From: Agapetus fuscipes
Lineage: Eukaryota; Arthropoda; Insecta; Trichoptera; Glossosomatidae
Assembly (NCBI GenBank): GCA_951799405.1
Contig: OX637332.1
Location: 8,375,001-8,439,000 of the forward strand
Direction: 5' to 3'
DNA length: 64,000 nucleotides
The position numbers were made by a program, and so were the translations under genes. A model generated the notes under the pieces. That model was not told where the DNA came from. It saw nothing but the letters and a program-made list of their open reading frames with translations, and searched no databases. The number at the start of each line of letters is the position of its first letter. Position 1 is the first letter of the stretch. Below, in pieces: positions 53,058 through 63,993 of the stretch.

Positions 53058-53427
53058 AGCTCGCTCTCTCCCTCGGTCGCCACTCTCGCGAAGAGACCTC
53101 GGAATCAAAATAATAATTTAAAACACATGCAAGAAAGCTGTCGATAAGGGAATGTAGAAATATGTGCGAATTTTGAGCGCATCATGAAGGAATGCAATAC
53201 TTTACGACACATATAAGGGTAAAAGAAACTTTTTTACTGCTTTGGAGGAGTTGTATATATAGCGCCACTTTTATGGTAAGTAAGTATCGCCACCTGAATA
53301 ACCTGATTTGAGAAATCGATGATATAACATATAATTGGGTGTAATTTCTCGCAGAAAGTTAACTAATTATAAGCAATTGCTCAAGAAAACTCCTTAAACC
53401 ACAGGATTTTCACATTTTTTTGTGTTA

Positions 53428-53562
53428 TATCTAATCTAATCTAATCTAATCTAAGTTGCAAGGATATGTTACATTGAAGATTCACATTACATGCATTCTC
53501 ACAACCAGACACGTACAAGTTCGCGCTTGCACATGCCTCATGTGAACCTACAACATAATCTT
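53428..53562 (-). mobile_element. R-tail repeat, 3' half
   Basis: ATCTAATCTAATCTAATCTA (inverted TTAGA tail), GCATTCTCACAACCAGACAC and CATGTGAACCTACAACATAA. Confidence 0.85.
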
Positions 53563-54170
53563 GTAGAAAATAGGAAGAAAGGTGTATTTACCTCAGAAAC
53601 TCGTGTAAGGTTACTTATTAAATTTTTCCTTTAAGGTATCGATATGAATCATAGCAGTTATTTCATAAATCTAGAAGAAATTTACTAGGTACTTAAAATT
53701 TATGGGCGATGGTAAAAAAAAACTTTTTTTTCACGTAAAAGCAGTGGGCTCAAAAATCTTATCAAAATGAGATTTTGAAGGCATTATGAAAGAATATGAG
53801 ACTTTAAAATTAGAGAGGGCAAAAAGAAGTAACTTTTCAGACTTGAACATTAAAGATTTTAAGAAATGTTTGTGATTTTAAAGACATTGAAGCAAAATGA
53901 TGGCCTTGTTTTTTAGGAGGATGTTTTACAAGGTATTTTATAAAAAATAATAACTCTGTGTTTGCATGTGTTTACTTCATTTAAAAGACATGCCCAAAAT
54001 CGCCAACTTTAGCTCTTTAAGACTAAATATATGTTGATAAGTAATTGATTTCACATTTTAGCGTTATCCTTATAAAAGTCTCTCAGTCAACAAGTATTAC
54101 TTAGATTTTATAAGAAACGGAAACGTGCACCGTCAAAAAACAGGGAAATTCCCCACTTCCCTTGTTAAGT
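53563..54170. other. No recognised gene
   Basis: AT-rich, with no identified exon or repeat. Confidence 0.4.
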
Positions 54171-54174
54171 GGGT

Positions 54175-54560
54175 TGGTTCATCCAGCTTTACAGCAACTG
54201 GGCCTTGCTTGAGTATTGACGCATTGTAACGACGACCAAGCTCGTAAAAAGTCCGGTTGATATCTCAGTTCGTTGAATACTTGCATTCCATGCCGAGAGC
54301 AAGGGTTCGATCCCCACAGAGGGTGTCAAATGATTTCCAGTTTCAGTGTTTATTTCAAACCCAAAATAAATCAGCCTTCGCGAGAAATGCAAACCAGCAC
54401 TTTCGAAAGCTTTGAAACTCTCAAATCAACTGAATTGGTTGGTGTGGGGCTGGTCCGCTTACCCGTAAAAATATATATCTCCCGAAACGCCACATGGGAC
54501 TCCATCGAGGATAACGCAGGCAAAAAGTTACACTATATGTGTAGTTTAGTTGAATTTGAT
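54175..54560 (+). mobile_element. Composite T1-T2 SINE, 5'-truncated
   Basis: The T1 end (TTACAGCAACTGGGCCTTGC to AAGCTCGTAAAAAGTCC) joins a T2 head (GGTTGATATCTCAGTTCGTT, B box GGTTCGATCCCC). T2 runs to TGTGTAGTTTAGTTG. Confidence 0.85.
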
Positions 54561-54825
54561 TTCATAAATTTCATAAGGGTATGTCATATTAGAGACATGT
54601 CTTATAATATGATATCAGAGTGTGTTGGACTGAAATTTCAAAGTAAGAGCTTCGCATCGGATCAATACGGAGGAAATTGCTTTTCAAGAAACTCTACGTA
54701 CAATTATCTCCCACTAAACTAACTTCTATATGTATATATCTTACATGTACTTGACTATCAGCTTCTGCTATGAGAAATGTACTTAGTAACTAAAATTAAC
54801 CTGATGATGATATTTTAAAATAGAT

Positions 54826-54931
54826 AAATGAAAAAACGAGTGAATGGGATATCCAGAGTCGTATGTAAGGACCAATGGTAAGGACTGAAAAATATAGCAG
54901 TTAATTTGCAATGTTGGCGGCTTAGGCTTTT
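54826..54931 (+). pseudogene. RTE 3' fragment
   Basis: GAGTGAATGGGATATCCAGA and TTTGCAATGTTGGCGGCTTA match the RTE ORF end, with an internal deletion. It is cut off by MITE M. Confidence 0.7.
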
Positions 54932-54941
54932 AAATCTAACA

Positions 54942-55204
54942 GTGCTATTCTTAGACATTTTGGTCATCCGTTGAGCCCACGCTTTGACAAACTAATGATG
55001 CCTGAGCTGAAAGTCTTATCACCACGGTCATTCTTACCTACGGAATTTCGGTTGAAGACTAATCAGCTGTAACTAATCATTTGTATGAAGACTAATCAGC
55101 TGTTCACTTGCGGCCATCTTGGATTGACTGGTCTTCATACAATTGCATCATTAGTTTGTCAAAGCGTGGGCTCAAAGAACGACTAAAATGACTAAGAATA
55201 GCAC
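54942..55204. repeat. Palindromic MITE family M, most complete copy
   Basis: The terminal arms GTGCTATTCTTAGACATTTT and AAATGACTAAGAATAGCAC extend through TTGAGCCCACGCTTTGACAA and ACTAATGATGC for about 60 bp. Inside is the M core with TTACCTACGGAATTTCGG and CATCTTGGATTGACTGGTC. A short segment around AATCAGCTG is duplicated. Confidence 0.9.
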
Positions 55205-55267
55205 CGTTTGAGGTTTATCTTAATTTTAACATATTTTTTACTGGTACTCATATATTTTTACTTTTGT

Positions 55268-55475
55268 TCATTGAAGTTGATTTTAAGCTGACCATCCATA
55301 CTGCTGAAAATTGGTTCACTTTGACACTGTCACCCCTCTTTCAGAAAAAGGCAGCAAAAGTTGCTTATATTAATTTGAGATTTGTGTGTACACATGCAGC
55401 ATACGTTAATGTGAACTATGACGTGTCTGCTTGTGAGCATGCATTTAATATTAAACTTCTGTGCTAAAATCTTCG
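55268..55475 (+). mobile_element. R-tail repeat, old copy
   Basis: AAGCTGACCATCCATACTGC, TTTGACACTGTCACCCCTCT and GTGTCTGCTTGTGAGCATGC. Confidence 0.8.
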
Positions 55476-55495
55476 AAAAAATATTATAAATGAGG

Positions 55496-55569
55496 ATTCC
55501 TTGAGCTATTTAAGTTGGTAAGAGGCTGACCACCCATACTGTAAAAATTGGTTCACTTTGCCACCATCC
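55496..55569 (+). mobile_element. R-tail head fragment joined to repeat U
   Basis: ATTCCTTGAGCTATTTAAGT and GGCTGACCACCCATACTG, then TTCACTTTGCCACCATCC, where repeat U begins. Confidence 0.75.
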
Positions 55570-55745
55570 CCTTAGTGTTTGTTTTTTATTATGTCCATCA
55601 GAGGTTTTTTTACATGATCAATGTGTACTGGACCAATGTGATTAATGAATGCGGGAAATTGATTTTGAAAATATTAAAAACAATTCTCACACTATCGCGT
55701 TTATGTTTTTTTAGCTCAGACAGTGTAGAATGTGATTCTAAAAAA
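55570..55745 (+). repeat. Interspersed repeat family U
   Basis: CCTTAGTGTTTGTTTTTTAT, GTGTACTGGACCAATGTGAT and AGCTCAGACAGTGTAGAATG match the other U copies. Confidence 0.75.
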
Positions 55746-55870
55746 AATTTGCAGGAGATCTAGACCAACCTCGGTTTGTAGTGATGATGAAGTTGAACAA
55801 ACGAAATTCATCACATAATGCATTAAATTTTGTCATTTTTATTTTTGAATAAAAAAAGTCCATCATTTGG

Positions 55871-56125
55871 TCTAAATCTAAATCTAAATCTAAGTTGCAA
55901 GGATATATATCATTTGAGATTCAAATTAAATGTATTCCCACAAGCAGACACGTATAAGTTCGCGCTAACACATGCAGCAAGTGGACCTACAATATAAAAA
56001 CCCAATCTTAAATTAACATAAGTCCCGCAACTCTTGCCGACATTCCCTGAAACAGGGGTAACATTGGCAAAGTGAACTATATTTTTACAGTATGGGTGGT
56101 CAGCCTCATACGAATTTTTAAGTCT
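55871..56125 (-). mobile_element. R-tail repeat, near full-length
   Basis: CTAAATCTAAATCTAAATCT (inverted TTTAGA tail) through CCCGCAACTCTTGCCGACAT to GGTCAGCCTCATACGAATTT. Confidence 0.9.
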
Positions 56126-56129
56126 TGGT

Positions 56130-56837
56130 GGCTCAAAAAGTAAATAATTGGTAAAGCACCATCTGTCACCGTGAAATTGAAACTAGTACGACGCTTTCTG
56201 AATATAAAAGCGACGCGACGCTTTCGCGCGGAAGGAAAATTTAAGGTTTGAGTCTCCGCTAAAATCAGAAGTATGCGTCGCAGGGAAAATGCACTCTGTA
56301 AGTTATAAGGGTTTTGTAGAAATGATATATTTTCTTTAAATAGATGGCTTGCGATGAGAGCATGCGAAAACCAATGTATGAAAAAATATTTTTATTTATT
56401 TGCTTGTTACAAACCTTGTTCTGCTAATATTTTTTAATGATTACCTACCTATTCATGTGGCGTAATTTTTCAGTATTTTTTATCATTCTGTAAAGAAAAA
56501 GTTTTCACAATAGTTCTTCTTACTTTCTATTGCCTACTATTAAAAGCATTTTATGTCTTTTAAAGATGTTTATTATATCATTCCCCAAGTTTTATTTCAT
56601 GATTAGAATGAGTGATATTCTGTAAAAAATATTTAAGCGATATTTGTAATTGCGGTGTAATTCGATATTTGGAGATAATTGTAACGTTGGTCTTGAAATA
56701 AAGTTTTAAGTTGTGTAAGGCAATTTTCAGGAGCTCTGTGAAAGCTTAGTTGTCAAACAAAAGTAGATATGTGCTTAAAAGTATAAATAAAAATATAATA
56801 TATTTTTTAGTGTTCATCTATTTACACAGTGAAAGTC
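56130..56837. other. No recognised gene
   Basis: AT-rich sequence without repeat or exon signal. Confidence 0.4.
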
Positions 56838-57003
56838 CATTTTTAATTATTGAAAAATTCAAATGGATAAAAACAGAGTTTTCATTCACTTATTTATTTC
56901 TTTTTTTTAAGCCTCATTAGGCGAAAATGTTCGAGCACAAAAAAAGAAAATAATAAGTGAATTAAAACTCTGTTTTTATCCATTTGAATTTTTTAATAAT
57001 ATA
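56838..57003. repeat. Long hairpin element
   Basis: AAATTCAAATGGATAAAAAC, AGAGTTTTCATTCACTTATT and the inverse mates (AAGTGAATTAAAACTCTG, TTTTTATCCATTTGAATTTT) form arms of about 60 bp. The loop holds CCTCATTAGGCGAAAATG. Confidence 0.85.
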
Positions 57004-57099
57004 AATATATGATTTTTAAGAAATCCTGTGCAGTACTACTCCCTAGATTTCATCAGAGACACAAGGCGTCTATAACCCTTATTTTAGTGCTGCAGAGGT

Positions 57100-57438
57100 G
57101 TTGTTTACGAGCTTGTTGGTTGTCGCTACAGAGCGCCAATGCCCAAGAAAGACCCAGTTGCTGTTAGGCTGGATGGACCTTTAGTGACCGGTGAAGGTTT
57201 TATGAATTTATCAAACCAGCGAAGAGCATATTTAAAAATTCAAATGGTCTTTTTTTGTGCTCTGACAAGATTCGAACCCACAACCTTCCATTTACGAGTC
57301 TGAAGGGTAGCCACTGGATTATGAACCGTTCACAAATATATTTCATAAAAAGTGTTTTTTTTTTGTATCTGCTGGAAATTAATTTTACTACCTGCCGAGT
57401 ATGAGCGCAGGGTTACCCACTAGACTACAGACCAGTCT
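57100..57438 (-). mobile_element. SINE T1, plus a separate T1 head fragment
   Basis: The T1 unit spans 57103-57330 (GATTCGAACCCACAACCTTC, GAGTCTGAAGGGTAGCCACT). A second head fragment lies at about 57398-57438 (CCACTAGACTACAGACCAG). Confidence 0.8.
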
Positions 57439-57477
57439 ATCTCACGGTCCTTGTCACATAATTTTTTAGCATCACTG

Positions 57478-57978
57478 CGAGGAAGACCGAGAAAGGTATG
57501 GATGGATCAAATTTATGAAAGAGCGAATGAACGGGATATCCAGAGTCATAATAAAAGGAGCGCTTGTATGAAAAAGGTTATGACTCTGGATGAAATGAAA
57601 GAAGTACATATGTAAGGACAGGAAGAAGTGGCGGCTAATCGGCAATGTTGATTTGTAATGTTGGCTTATTCATTTCTTTTTAAGGTTTCGTTGTTTTTAT
57701 ATTTAAATGTTATTTCTTATTTGTATTCCTTGACTTATAGGTTGGTATGAGGCTGATCACCCTCTACTGTAAAAATAGTTCAACATGCCAATTTCACCCC
57801 TGTGTCAGGGAAGGTCGGCAAAAGTCGTAGGGTGTATATTCATTTGAGGTTTGGATTATAATTGTAAGTACACATTCAGCATTTGTAAGCGCGAACTACA
57901 CGTATTTATTCGTTAGCATGCATTTGATATGAGATTTAAATGTTAATATATCTTTGCAACTTAGATTATAGATTATAG
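57478..57978 (+). mobile_element. Severely 5'-truncated RTE copy with R-tail
   Basis: AGGAAGACCGAGAAAGGTAT starts within the RPRKVWMDQ region. The ORF end has an in-frame shift at GTACATATGTAAGGAC. The 3' UTR and the R-tail (57722-57978) follow, ending AACTTAGATTATAGATTATA. Confidence 0.9.
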
Positions 57979-58189
57979 ACAGCCATATTTCGTTCCACAC
58001 ACATCATGCTCGTCTGCTCCGTACAGCGCCACATCTTGGTATGATTTGGTTTGTGCGCTGGCGGCCATGTTACTTGATATTACTAATCTACACGTTTCCG
58101 GTCTATCACTTCCGCAACTCTCCCCTCCCTCCCCCGCCCGTCCACTCTTGCTTTCTATCCCCTACTTGCACAAGGTAAACAAATACACG

Positions 58190-58480
58190 ACCGCGACTAA
58201 GCTACACACAAAGTGTAACTTCTCACCGCGTTCTCCATGCGCGAGTGGTTTTTTTTTTTTTTACAGGTAAGGGGGCTGTTGAAGTGAGGGATTTCCAGTT
58301 CCCAAGGGGGCTCATACTCATTTTTTGTGAAGACTGAGTTAACTTTGCCAGAATTAATTTTGAATTTGAAATAAACACCAAAACGGGCAATAATTTTTGA
58401 CACCCTCTATGGGGATTCGAACCCGAGCTCTCGACACGGAATGCAAGCACTCTACAAACTGAGTTATCGACCGGACCTTT
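58190..58480 (-). mobile_element. SINE T2
   Basis: Minus-strand T2: head at 58480 (CGATAACTCAGTTTGTAGAG, B box GGGTTCGAATCCCC), body to TTACACTTTGTGTGTAGC. A T/A run replaces part of the body near 58250. Confidence 0.85.
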
Positions 58481-58634
58481 GCCATTTTACTAAATTTCTT
58501 ATAAAATTATATTCTTCTTTCTAAACATCTTATAAAATCTACCTATCAACTCTTTAAACCTTTGTGTTTCAAAAGTGAACAAAAAACGCTTTTGGTCAAT
58601 TAAGCTACTGGTGTTTTGGAATTTCCCGTTTTTG

Positions 58635-58692
58635 AGAACCCAAGCTCTCGATATGGAATGCAAACACTCTACCAAGTGAGCTATCAACCGTA
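58635..58692 (-). mobile_element. Second T2 head fragment
   Basis: GGTTGATAGCTCACTTGGTA, GAGTGTTTGCATTCCATATC and GAGAGCTTGGGTTC form the tRNA-like head only, about 200 bp from the previous T2. Confidence 0.75.
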
Positions 58693-59014
58693 AAATGTAG
58701 GCATAAATTGTACCAGTTATTTATTAACCATAATGTGAGCTACATTATATTTCAAGCCTCCAAATCTATGCATCGATTTCAATAGTGATGGAATATGCAA
58801 TATGTCTAAAACAACAATGCTAGTTGCAACATTAGTCTATGCATTTACATGACATGAACGTATTATGGTAATAGGCCGTCCTTGCGAATTAGGACCGGAC
58901 GATTTAATTGCGACAACAATGAGTGCGCCAATGTAGGCACAGAGTGTTGCGAAAACACCGAATGAAAAAAAAAAAAAAAAAATCTCATATTTTTGGTCTC
59001 ATATATTTGCTCAT

Positions 59015-59310
59015 ATTTTTTCAGTGAAAGGCAGCAAAAGTTACAGAGTTTACATTAAGGGTTTTTTTAAGTACATGTGCAGCATGTTTAACGCGGACAT
59101 ACACGTGTTTACTTTATGTGTTAAAGTGTTAATATAATATATATTTACATAAATACAAATAATTATCCTTTAGCTTATAGGTTGGTCCCTTAACTCATAC
59201 TAATGAGGTTGACTACCCATGCTGTAAAAAAATGTTCACTTTGTCAATATCATCCCTGCTTCAGGGAAGGTCGGCAAAAGTTGAAGGGCTTATGTTCTTT
59301 CATTGTTTAT
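59015..59310 (+). mobile_element. Two adjacent R-tail fragments
   Basis: The first (59015-59165) keeps GGCAGCAAAAGTTAC and ACATGTGCAGCATGTTTAAC. The second (59165-59310) keeps AGGTTGACTACCCATGCTG and GCTTCAGGGAAGGTCGG, with a TTATAGGTTGGTCCC head. Confidence 0.7.
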
Positions 59311-59399
59311 TAAAAGATGCTGAAAGTTGACTATGTAATAAAACTCATGTGTGTTGAACATCATTAATATTGTTTTGTTTATGTATCATTTACATTTAC

Positions 59400-59520
59400 A
59401 AAGGCGACTTAGTTTTAGAAGGGAGCTGAAAACCCGCCTCTTTGCAGTTAACAAAATAGCCTTTGTGATGACCTTTGATCTGTGTGATGACTTATGGTCA
59501 TGAAAAGCACTTTACAATTT
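59400..59520 (+). pseudogene. Possible LINE C-terminal remnant
   Basis: The frame SFRRELKTRLFAVNKIAF, with a further open stretch and KALYNLF after a stop, resembles the [LF]K-x-x-LF end of several non-LTR polyproteins. It is short, so the call is tentative. Confidence 0.4.
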
Positions 59521-59905
59521 ATTTATTACTTTTTTAAATTATTAAAACATTAACGAATTTAAATACACCGAGAAATTATTTTGCGACCCTCTCATTTCGA
59601 TTTTCAGTTTGTTTTCGATATGTGTAAAAATTGAAAACATTAAAAATTATTATGCGATCAAAAACATTTGTTTTTTTTCTATCCAGCCTGTTAATTTTAT
59701 TCATGCAAGACGTCGTCAGGCAGAAATAAAACAAATTAATGATGGCTACTTTCAAAGGGGAGAAGCATATAATATTTTATATGCAAATGTTACAAATATT
59801 TGCATAGATTACACATTGCGATGGAATTCCAATCTCTTGATATGATTTACACCTAATAACGACGCCGATAGCATTTCATGCATTTGAAAACCATAATAGT
59901 TATTT

Positions 59906-60035
59906 ATGCCACTGCCAAGTAATGATAGTCTTTTTAACACGAGTGCTAGTTTGTGCCATGAGGCGCAGCCGAATGGCACAATAGAAAGCACGAGTGTTAC
60001 AAAGACTAATTACGTGCAGTGGCATACAATACTTT
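59906..60035. repeat. Palindromic element
   Basis: ATGCCACTGCCAAGTAATGA and the inverse CTAATTACGTGCAGTGGCAT, then AACACGAGTGCT and AGCACGAGTGTT, TTGTGCCAT and ATGGCACAA, surround GAGGCGCAGCCGA. The arms total about 55 bp. Confidence 0.75.
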
Positions 60036-60154
60036 TTCTACGACCATGAGAGAATTAACAAAATAGTGAATATTAGTCATTATAATGTACTCGTCCATTT
60101 GAAGTAATTAAAACCTTACCTTTGTCAAAACGTGTGATTTATCATTCCCTTCGA

Positions 60155-60385
60155 TTATCTAATCTAACCTAAGTTGTACAAATAAATTATATTTAGGTTT
60201 CATATTGAATTCATGCCCACAAGCCGACACATATGTATAAGGTCGCGCTTTTACATCCTGCATATAAGCTTAAACATTCAAACCCAAAACTCAAATAAAC
60301 ATATGCCCTGCAGTTGTATTGGCAGGTGAACCAAATTTGTACAGCATAGGTGATCAACCTCATACTCACCTATTAACCAAGTAAC
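60155..60385 (-). mobile_element. R-tail repeat, old copy
   Basis: CTAATCTAACCTAAGTTGTA, CATGCCCACAAGCCGACAC and TCAACCTCATACTCACCTAT. Part of the core around CACCCCTG is deleted. Confidence 0.75.
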
Positions 60386-60576
60386 TTTTTGAGTTTGTTT
60401 ATTTTTTGCGGTGAAATTTTTTGTATTGTTTTCCTTTCAAGCCTTTTATTTTCCATTGAAAAAAGGAAAGCTTTATTTGGAGCAATCCGATAAATAAATT
60501 CGATAAATTTTAGCACTATTAACAATTTTTATTTGACTCTACACATAAAATATACTTATTTATTTTCATCTGAACA

Positions 60577-60690
60577 GGGCTGAAAGTCTCATCACCACGG
60601 TAATTCCTACCTACCGAATATCACTAATATTGTATGAAGCCTAATCAGCTGATCGCTTGCGGCCATCTTGGATTGACAGGTCTTCATACC
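60577..60690. repeat. Palindromic MITE family M, truncated
   Basis: GGCTGAAAGTCTCATCACCA, CGGTAATTCCTACCTACCGA and GCGGCCATCTTGGATTGACA match M. The second arm ends early. Confidence 0.75.
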
Positions 60691-60995
60691 CCCATACAAG
60701 GTTGACATTTGAAATTAAAAAATGGTTCCAATTCTGACAATGCGCATGCGCACATGTTCATTTTAACACGGTTACCGGTTGCATAATGTAACATTATGCA
60801 ACGGGTGTAGAAATGTATGGCATTGTGATTGCGTTAGCCGTTTTGTAATTAGTAAATTACCAAATGGGAGTAGAAAAAATATATTTTACATAGGATTATA
60901 CAGCTTATAGCTTTATTTGAACTTTCAAACATGTAATACATATCTTATTTTATTCTTAAGATAATTTAAATTATTACTTAAAGCAAATACCTACT

Positions 60996-61253
60996 AGTTC
61001 CTTGACTTATAGGTTTGGATGCGGCTGACCATCCATGCTGTAAAAATGGTTCACTTTGCCAATGTCACCCCTGTCTCAAGGAAGGGCGGCAAGAGTTGCA
61101 GGGTGTATGCCCATTTGAGATTTGATTTTTATGTTGCAGTTTCACATGCGGCATGTGCAAGCGCGAACTTGTACGTGTCTGGTTGTGAAAATGCATGTAA
61201 TGTGAATCTTCAATATAACATATCTTTGAAACTTAGATTAGATTAGATTCGAT
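60996..61253 (+). mobile_element. R-tail repeat, near full-length
   Basis: GTTCCTTGACTTATAGGTTT head to AAACTTAGATTAGATTAGAT tail. Same subfamily as the copy at 1-262 (GTCTCAAGGAAGGGCGG). Confidence 0.9.
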
Positions 61254-61935
61254 TAGAGACACTACATTCTTGTACTCGCGCAGGCATATTCAGCCTTATT
61301 CATTAAGATTTATGAAACAAAAATCAAGAATGAAATTATCTTTTTGTACAGAAAACTTGCTTTGAAAACATATTAAAAATCAATATCTTCTTATCGGTTT
61401 ATGTTTTTACTTTTACGTTTATATTTTTTAATCCATAAAAATATCTGTAATTTTTGTATGATGTTTTCCCTAGTGTTTTGATCTTTAGTCTTATAATAAT
61501 TATACAGCTGATTTTTTAATCTAAAATGTTGAGTACAAGGTATTCTTTAGAAATAAATATCAGAAATAAGCTTCATTATGTCAGTTCTTTCTAATCAATT
61601 TCTACACTTGGACAAACTTATTTTCATTAAGCTATACACACGATCTTCAAAACAACAATGCCACAGATTCTATTGTTACTAACAAAACCTCACACGCGCT
61701 CCCAATTATATCGAACTTGTAGACTGCCGTAAAAAAAGCAAATCTGAGAATGACAATAGAAGGCTGGCAATGGAGTAACAGAAACAATAGCTAGGGTCTC
61801 TTAATTATTTTCAAGTATGATGAAAAAATATGTTCATTTAATTCCACACTCAAAAGTACCTATCCACCTACGGAAGAAATGGGGGTAATTGAAAAAAATA
61901 TCAAGGAGAAAATGGACAAAACTACGGTTCCGCGA
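61254..61935. other. No recognised gene
   Basis: AT-rich, with no exon or repeat identified. Confidence 0.4.
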
Positions 61936-61939
61936 CAGA

Positions 61940-62275
61940 TCGCATACAGACGGACAGTCATCATACAGTTCGTTTATGGACAAATTAGCCACACGTCACT
62001 TGGTCCAAACGATTTTTCAGTCAACGACATTTCGGCCACAGGCAATTTAGCCTCAGATACCTCGTTGACAGACACATTGGTCACAGACAATGCGGTCACT
62101 CGGATATTGGTGACAGCTCCATCATAAGTGACAAAAACTACAGTACCTAATTATCAGGGATTTTTGTGAAGCAAGTTTTCTTTGATGGAACTGTCTGTTG
62201 ACTTATAATAGTATGTGACTCAAATATCGTATGCTGAAAAGTCGTGCGGACGAACTGGAACTGATGTGTGATCAA
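61940..62275. mobile_element. Foldback element F2, copy 2
   Basis: The left arm units (GACATTTCGGCCACAG, GACACATTGGTCACAG, GACAATGCGGTCACTC) end CAGCTCCATCATAAGTG. After the centre (CAGGGATTTTTGTGAAGCAA) the right arm runs inverted (GATGGAACTGTCTGTTGAC, GTGCGGACGAACTG). It shares structure and centre with the 43-kb copy. Confidence 0.7.
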
Positions 62276-62689
62276 ATTATAATTATAAAATATGTCCCCT
62301 AATGTGAGGAAAAGTGTACATTTTGAAAGATATCAGCATAACTTCCATCTTAAGAATGCTGACATCGACAGTGAATATAAGAATAATTAAATACAAAAAT
62401 AAATAAAATTGAATAACAGACGAGCAGACACAATATGTGTGTAAGGGTGACTGGATAGAACGGCACAGTGTCAAAACGACACATGACATAACGACACATG
62501 ACAGAACGACACATGACGGAACAACACATGACGGAACAACATATGACAGAACATCACAATGACAAAACAACACAGGAAAATACATCACAATGACAAAACA
62601 TCACACATCTGAAACAGAACATACCTTAAACGGCACGTGAAAAAACATCACAAACTGTTACATTCTATGCATTATTATTATTTAAAAAA

Positions 62690-62895
62690 AAATAGATTTG
62701 TGAAGAGGAATGCAATTCACTTACCTATTTTGCTTGGTCAGTTGTCTTCATATGGAAACAGAAGCTTGTGTTTATGCAATGGCATCTGTTGAAACAGGGT
62801 CGAAGTTATGGTCAAATGGACAATACGTGTTTCGAACCAACGTATTCTGTTCCAAATACGCTTGTCAAGAACAGCGACTTGACTCCCAAGGTCAT
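62690..62895 (-). mobile_element. SINE T3 inside foldback F1
   Basis: TAGATTTGTGAAGAGGAATG, CAGTTGTCTTCATATGGAAA, TTGAAACAGGGTCGAAGTTA and GTTTCGAACCAACG (B box, inverted). Confidence 0.85.
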
Positions 62896-62977
62896 AACAC
62901 CGACAAATGTTATGTACTTTCGTGTGATGCTTTTTCATAGTGATGTGATTTCCTGTCATTGTGAATATAAATAATAA

Positions 62978-63205
62978 AAATATTAGGATGATTTATTTGG
63001 TGAGCGCTGTTTTTGTGTGCATCACACCTCAAGAGTCCTCTGCGAGCTTGGTCGTCGCTGTAGAAAGCGCCAATTCTCAAGCAAGACCCAGTTGTTGTAA
63101 GGTTGGATGGACCTTTTAGTGACCGGTCTTTGATAAAGATTTATGATTTTTTCACAACCTTCCATTTACGAGTCCGAAGTGTAGCCACTGGACTACTGAC
63201 CGGTT
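62978..63205 (-). mobile_element. SINE T1 monomer inside foldback F1
   Basis: TATTTGGTGAGCGCTGTTTT through GACCGGTCTTTGATAAAG to CGAGTCCGAAGTGTAGCCAC and GGACTACTGACCGG. Part of the head-body junction around the B box is deleted. Confidence 0.85.
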
Positions 63206-63309
63206 CAAGAAGTAAAGTTCTGTAATGTGTCGTTATATGATCTGTAGTTCTGTCATGTGCCGTTATGTCATGTGTCGTTTTGTCCCTGTGTCGTTCTAAC
63301 GTGGCACCG

Positions 63310-63993
63310 TGCGGAAGTGTGTGTCCCCAAGTAAGCTTACTCTAGCGTCCCCCACGCGACGATCGCTCCTGTTTGCCCTTTCATTTTTCGCTTGGAGTGT
63401 CCGTAACAAATGGTCCATTGTGACGAGACTTCCATGGCTCTCTATAAATTATGACCGAGCATCGCTTTCTGAGACGGCCGCGTGGCGCGTCGGAACTGCG
63501 CGCGGAGCGTGGCGGCCTTTAATGGTACCAGCACCCCGAGTAGAAAGCGTCGCGCAAGCTCCCTCGATCGCGTAAAATTAACAATGCATAAAGTATACAT
63601 TCCACCGCTTCTGTCAGTCCTGGCACGAGTCCGCAGCTGCGGGCTCAAGACTGGACAGAAGCGGTCAGTAGTCCTCAGTCAGTCCTTGCGACATTCATAC
63701 ATACTTACGTATTACACTTTTGATCTACAGCGCTCAGCGCGGATGGCAACTCGTTCGATACTCGTCGATGAAGGGCTCCCGGCAGGCACATCAGCTTCAG
63801 TAACCTCGACATTCTGGGGAGGGTGGGACTTCTTAGAGTCATGCGTTAGCCTCTGATTTGAGGATTTTCTTTTCCTTTCTTGAGTAGAGTAACTTAAGCT
63901 GATTAACTTCAACGGTAAGGCCTTCTGCCACCAAAAAACATTGCAAGTGAAGATCACCGAGTGAAGCGACTCCGCATGAGTTGCATGAACTTG
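63310..63993 (+). promoter_or_regulatory. GC-rich promoter or first-exon candidate at window end
   Basis: CG-rich DNA (GCGTGGCGCGTCGGAACTGC) is followed by three TCAGT arthropod initiator-like motifs at 63665, 63675 and 63679. A donor-like TTG|GTAGGTG has its GT at 63994. An ATG at 63976 would give a very short coding start, so most of the exon would be leader. The 124-codon frame at 63482-63856 starts upstream of the initiators and is not favoured. The gene would continue beyond the window. Confidence 0.35.

Larger units (their letters stand above)
62458..63296. mobile_element. Foldback element F1, copy 2, TA-flanked
   Basis: The left end GAACGGCACAGTGTC and the right end (inverted GAACGACACAGGGAC) are terminal inverted repeats directly flanked by TA on each side. 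The left arm (to about 62660) is about 12 units such as GAACGACACATGACG. The right arm (63214-63296) is about five inverted units. The middle has been invaded by a T3 and a T1 SINE. No transposase frame is present, so any movement needs a partner enzyme. Confidence 0.85.
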
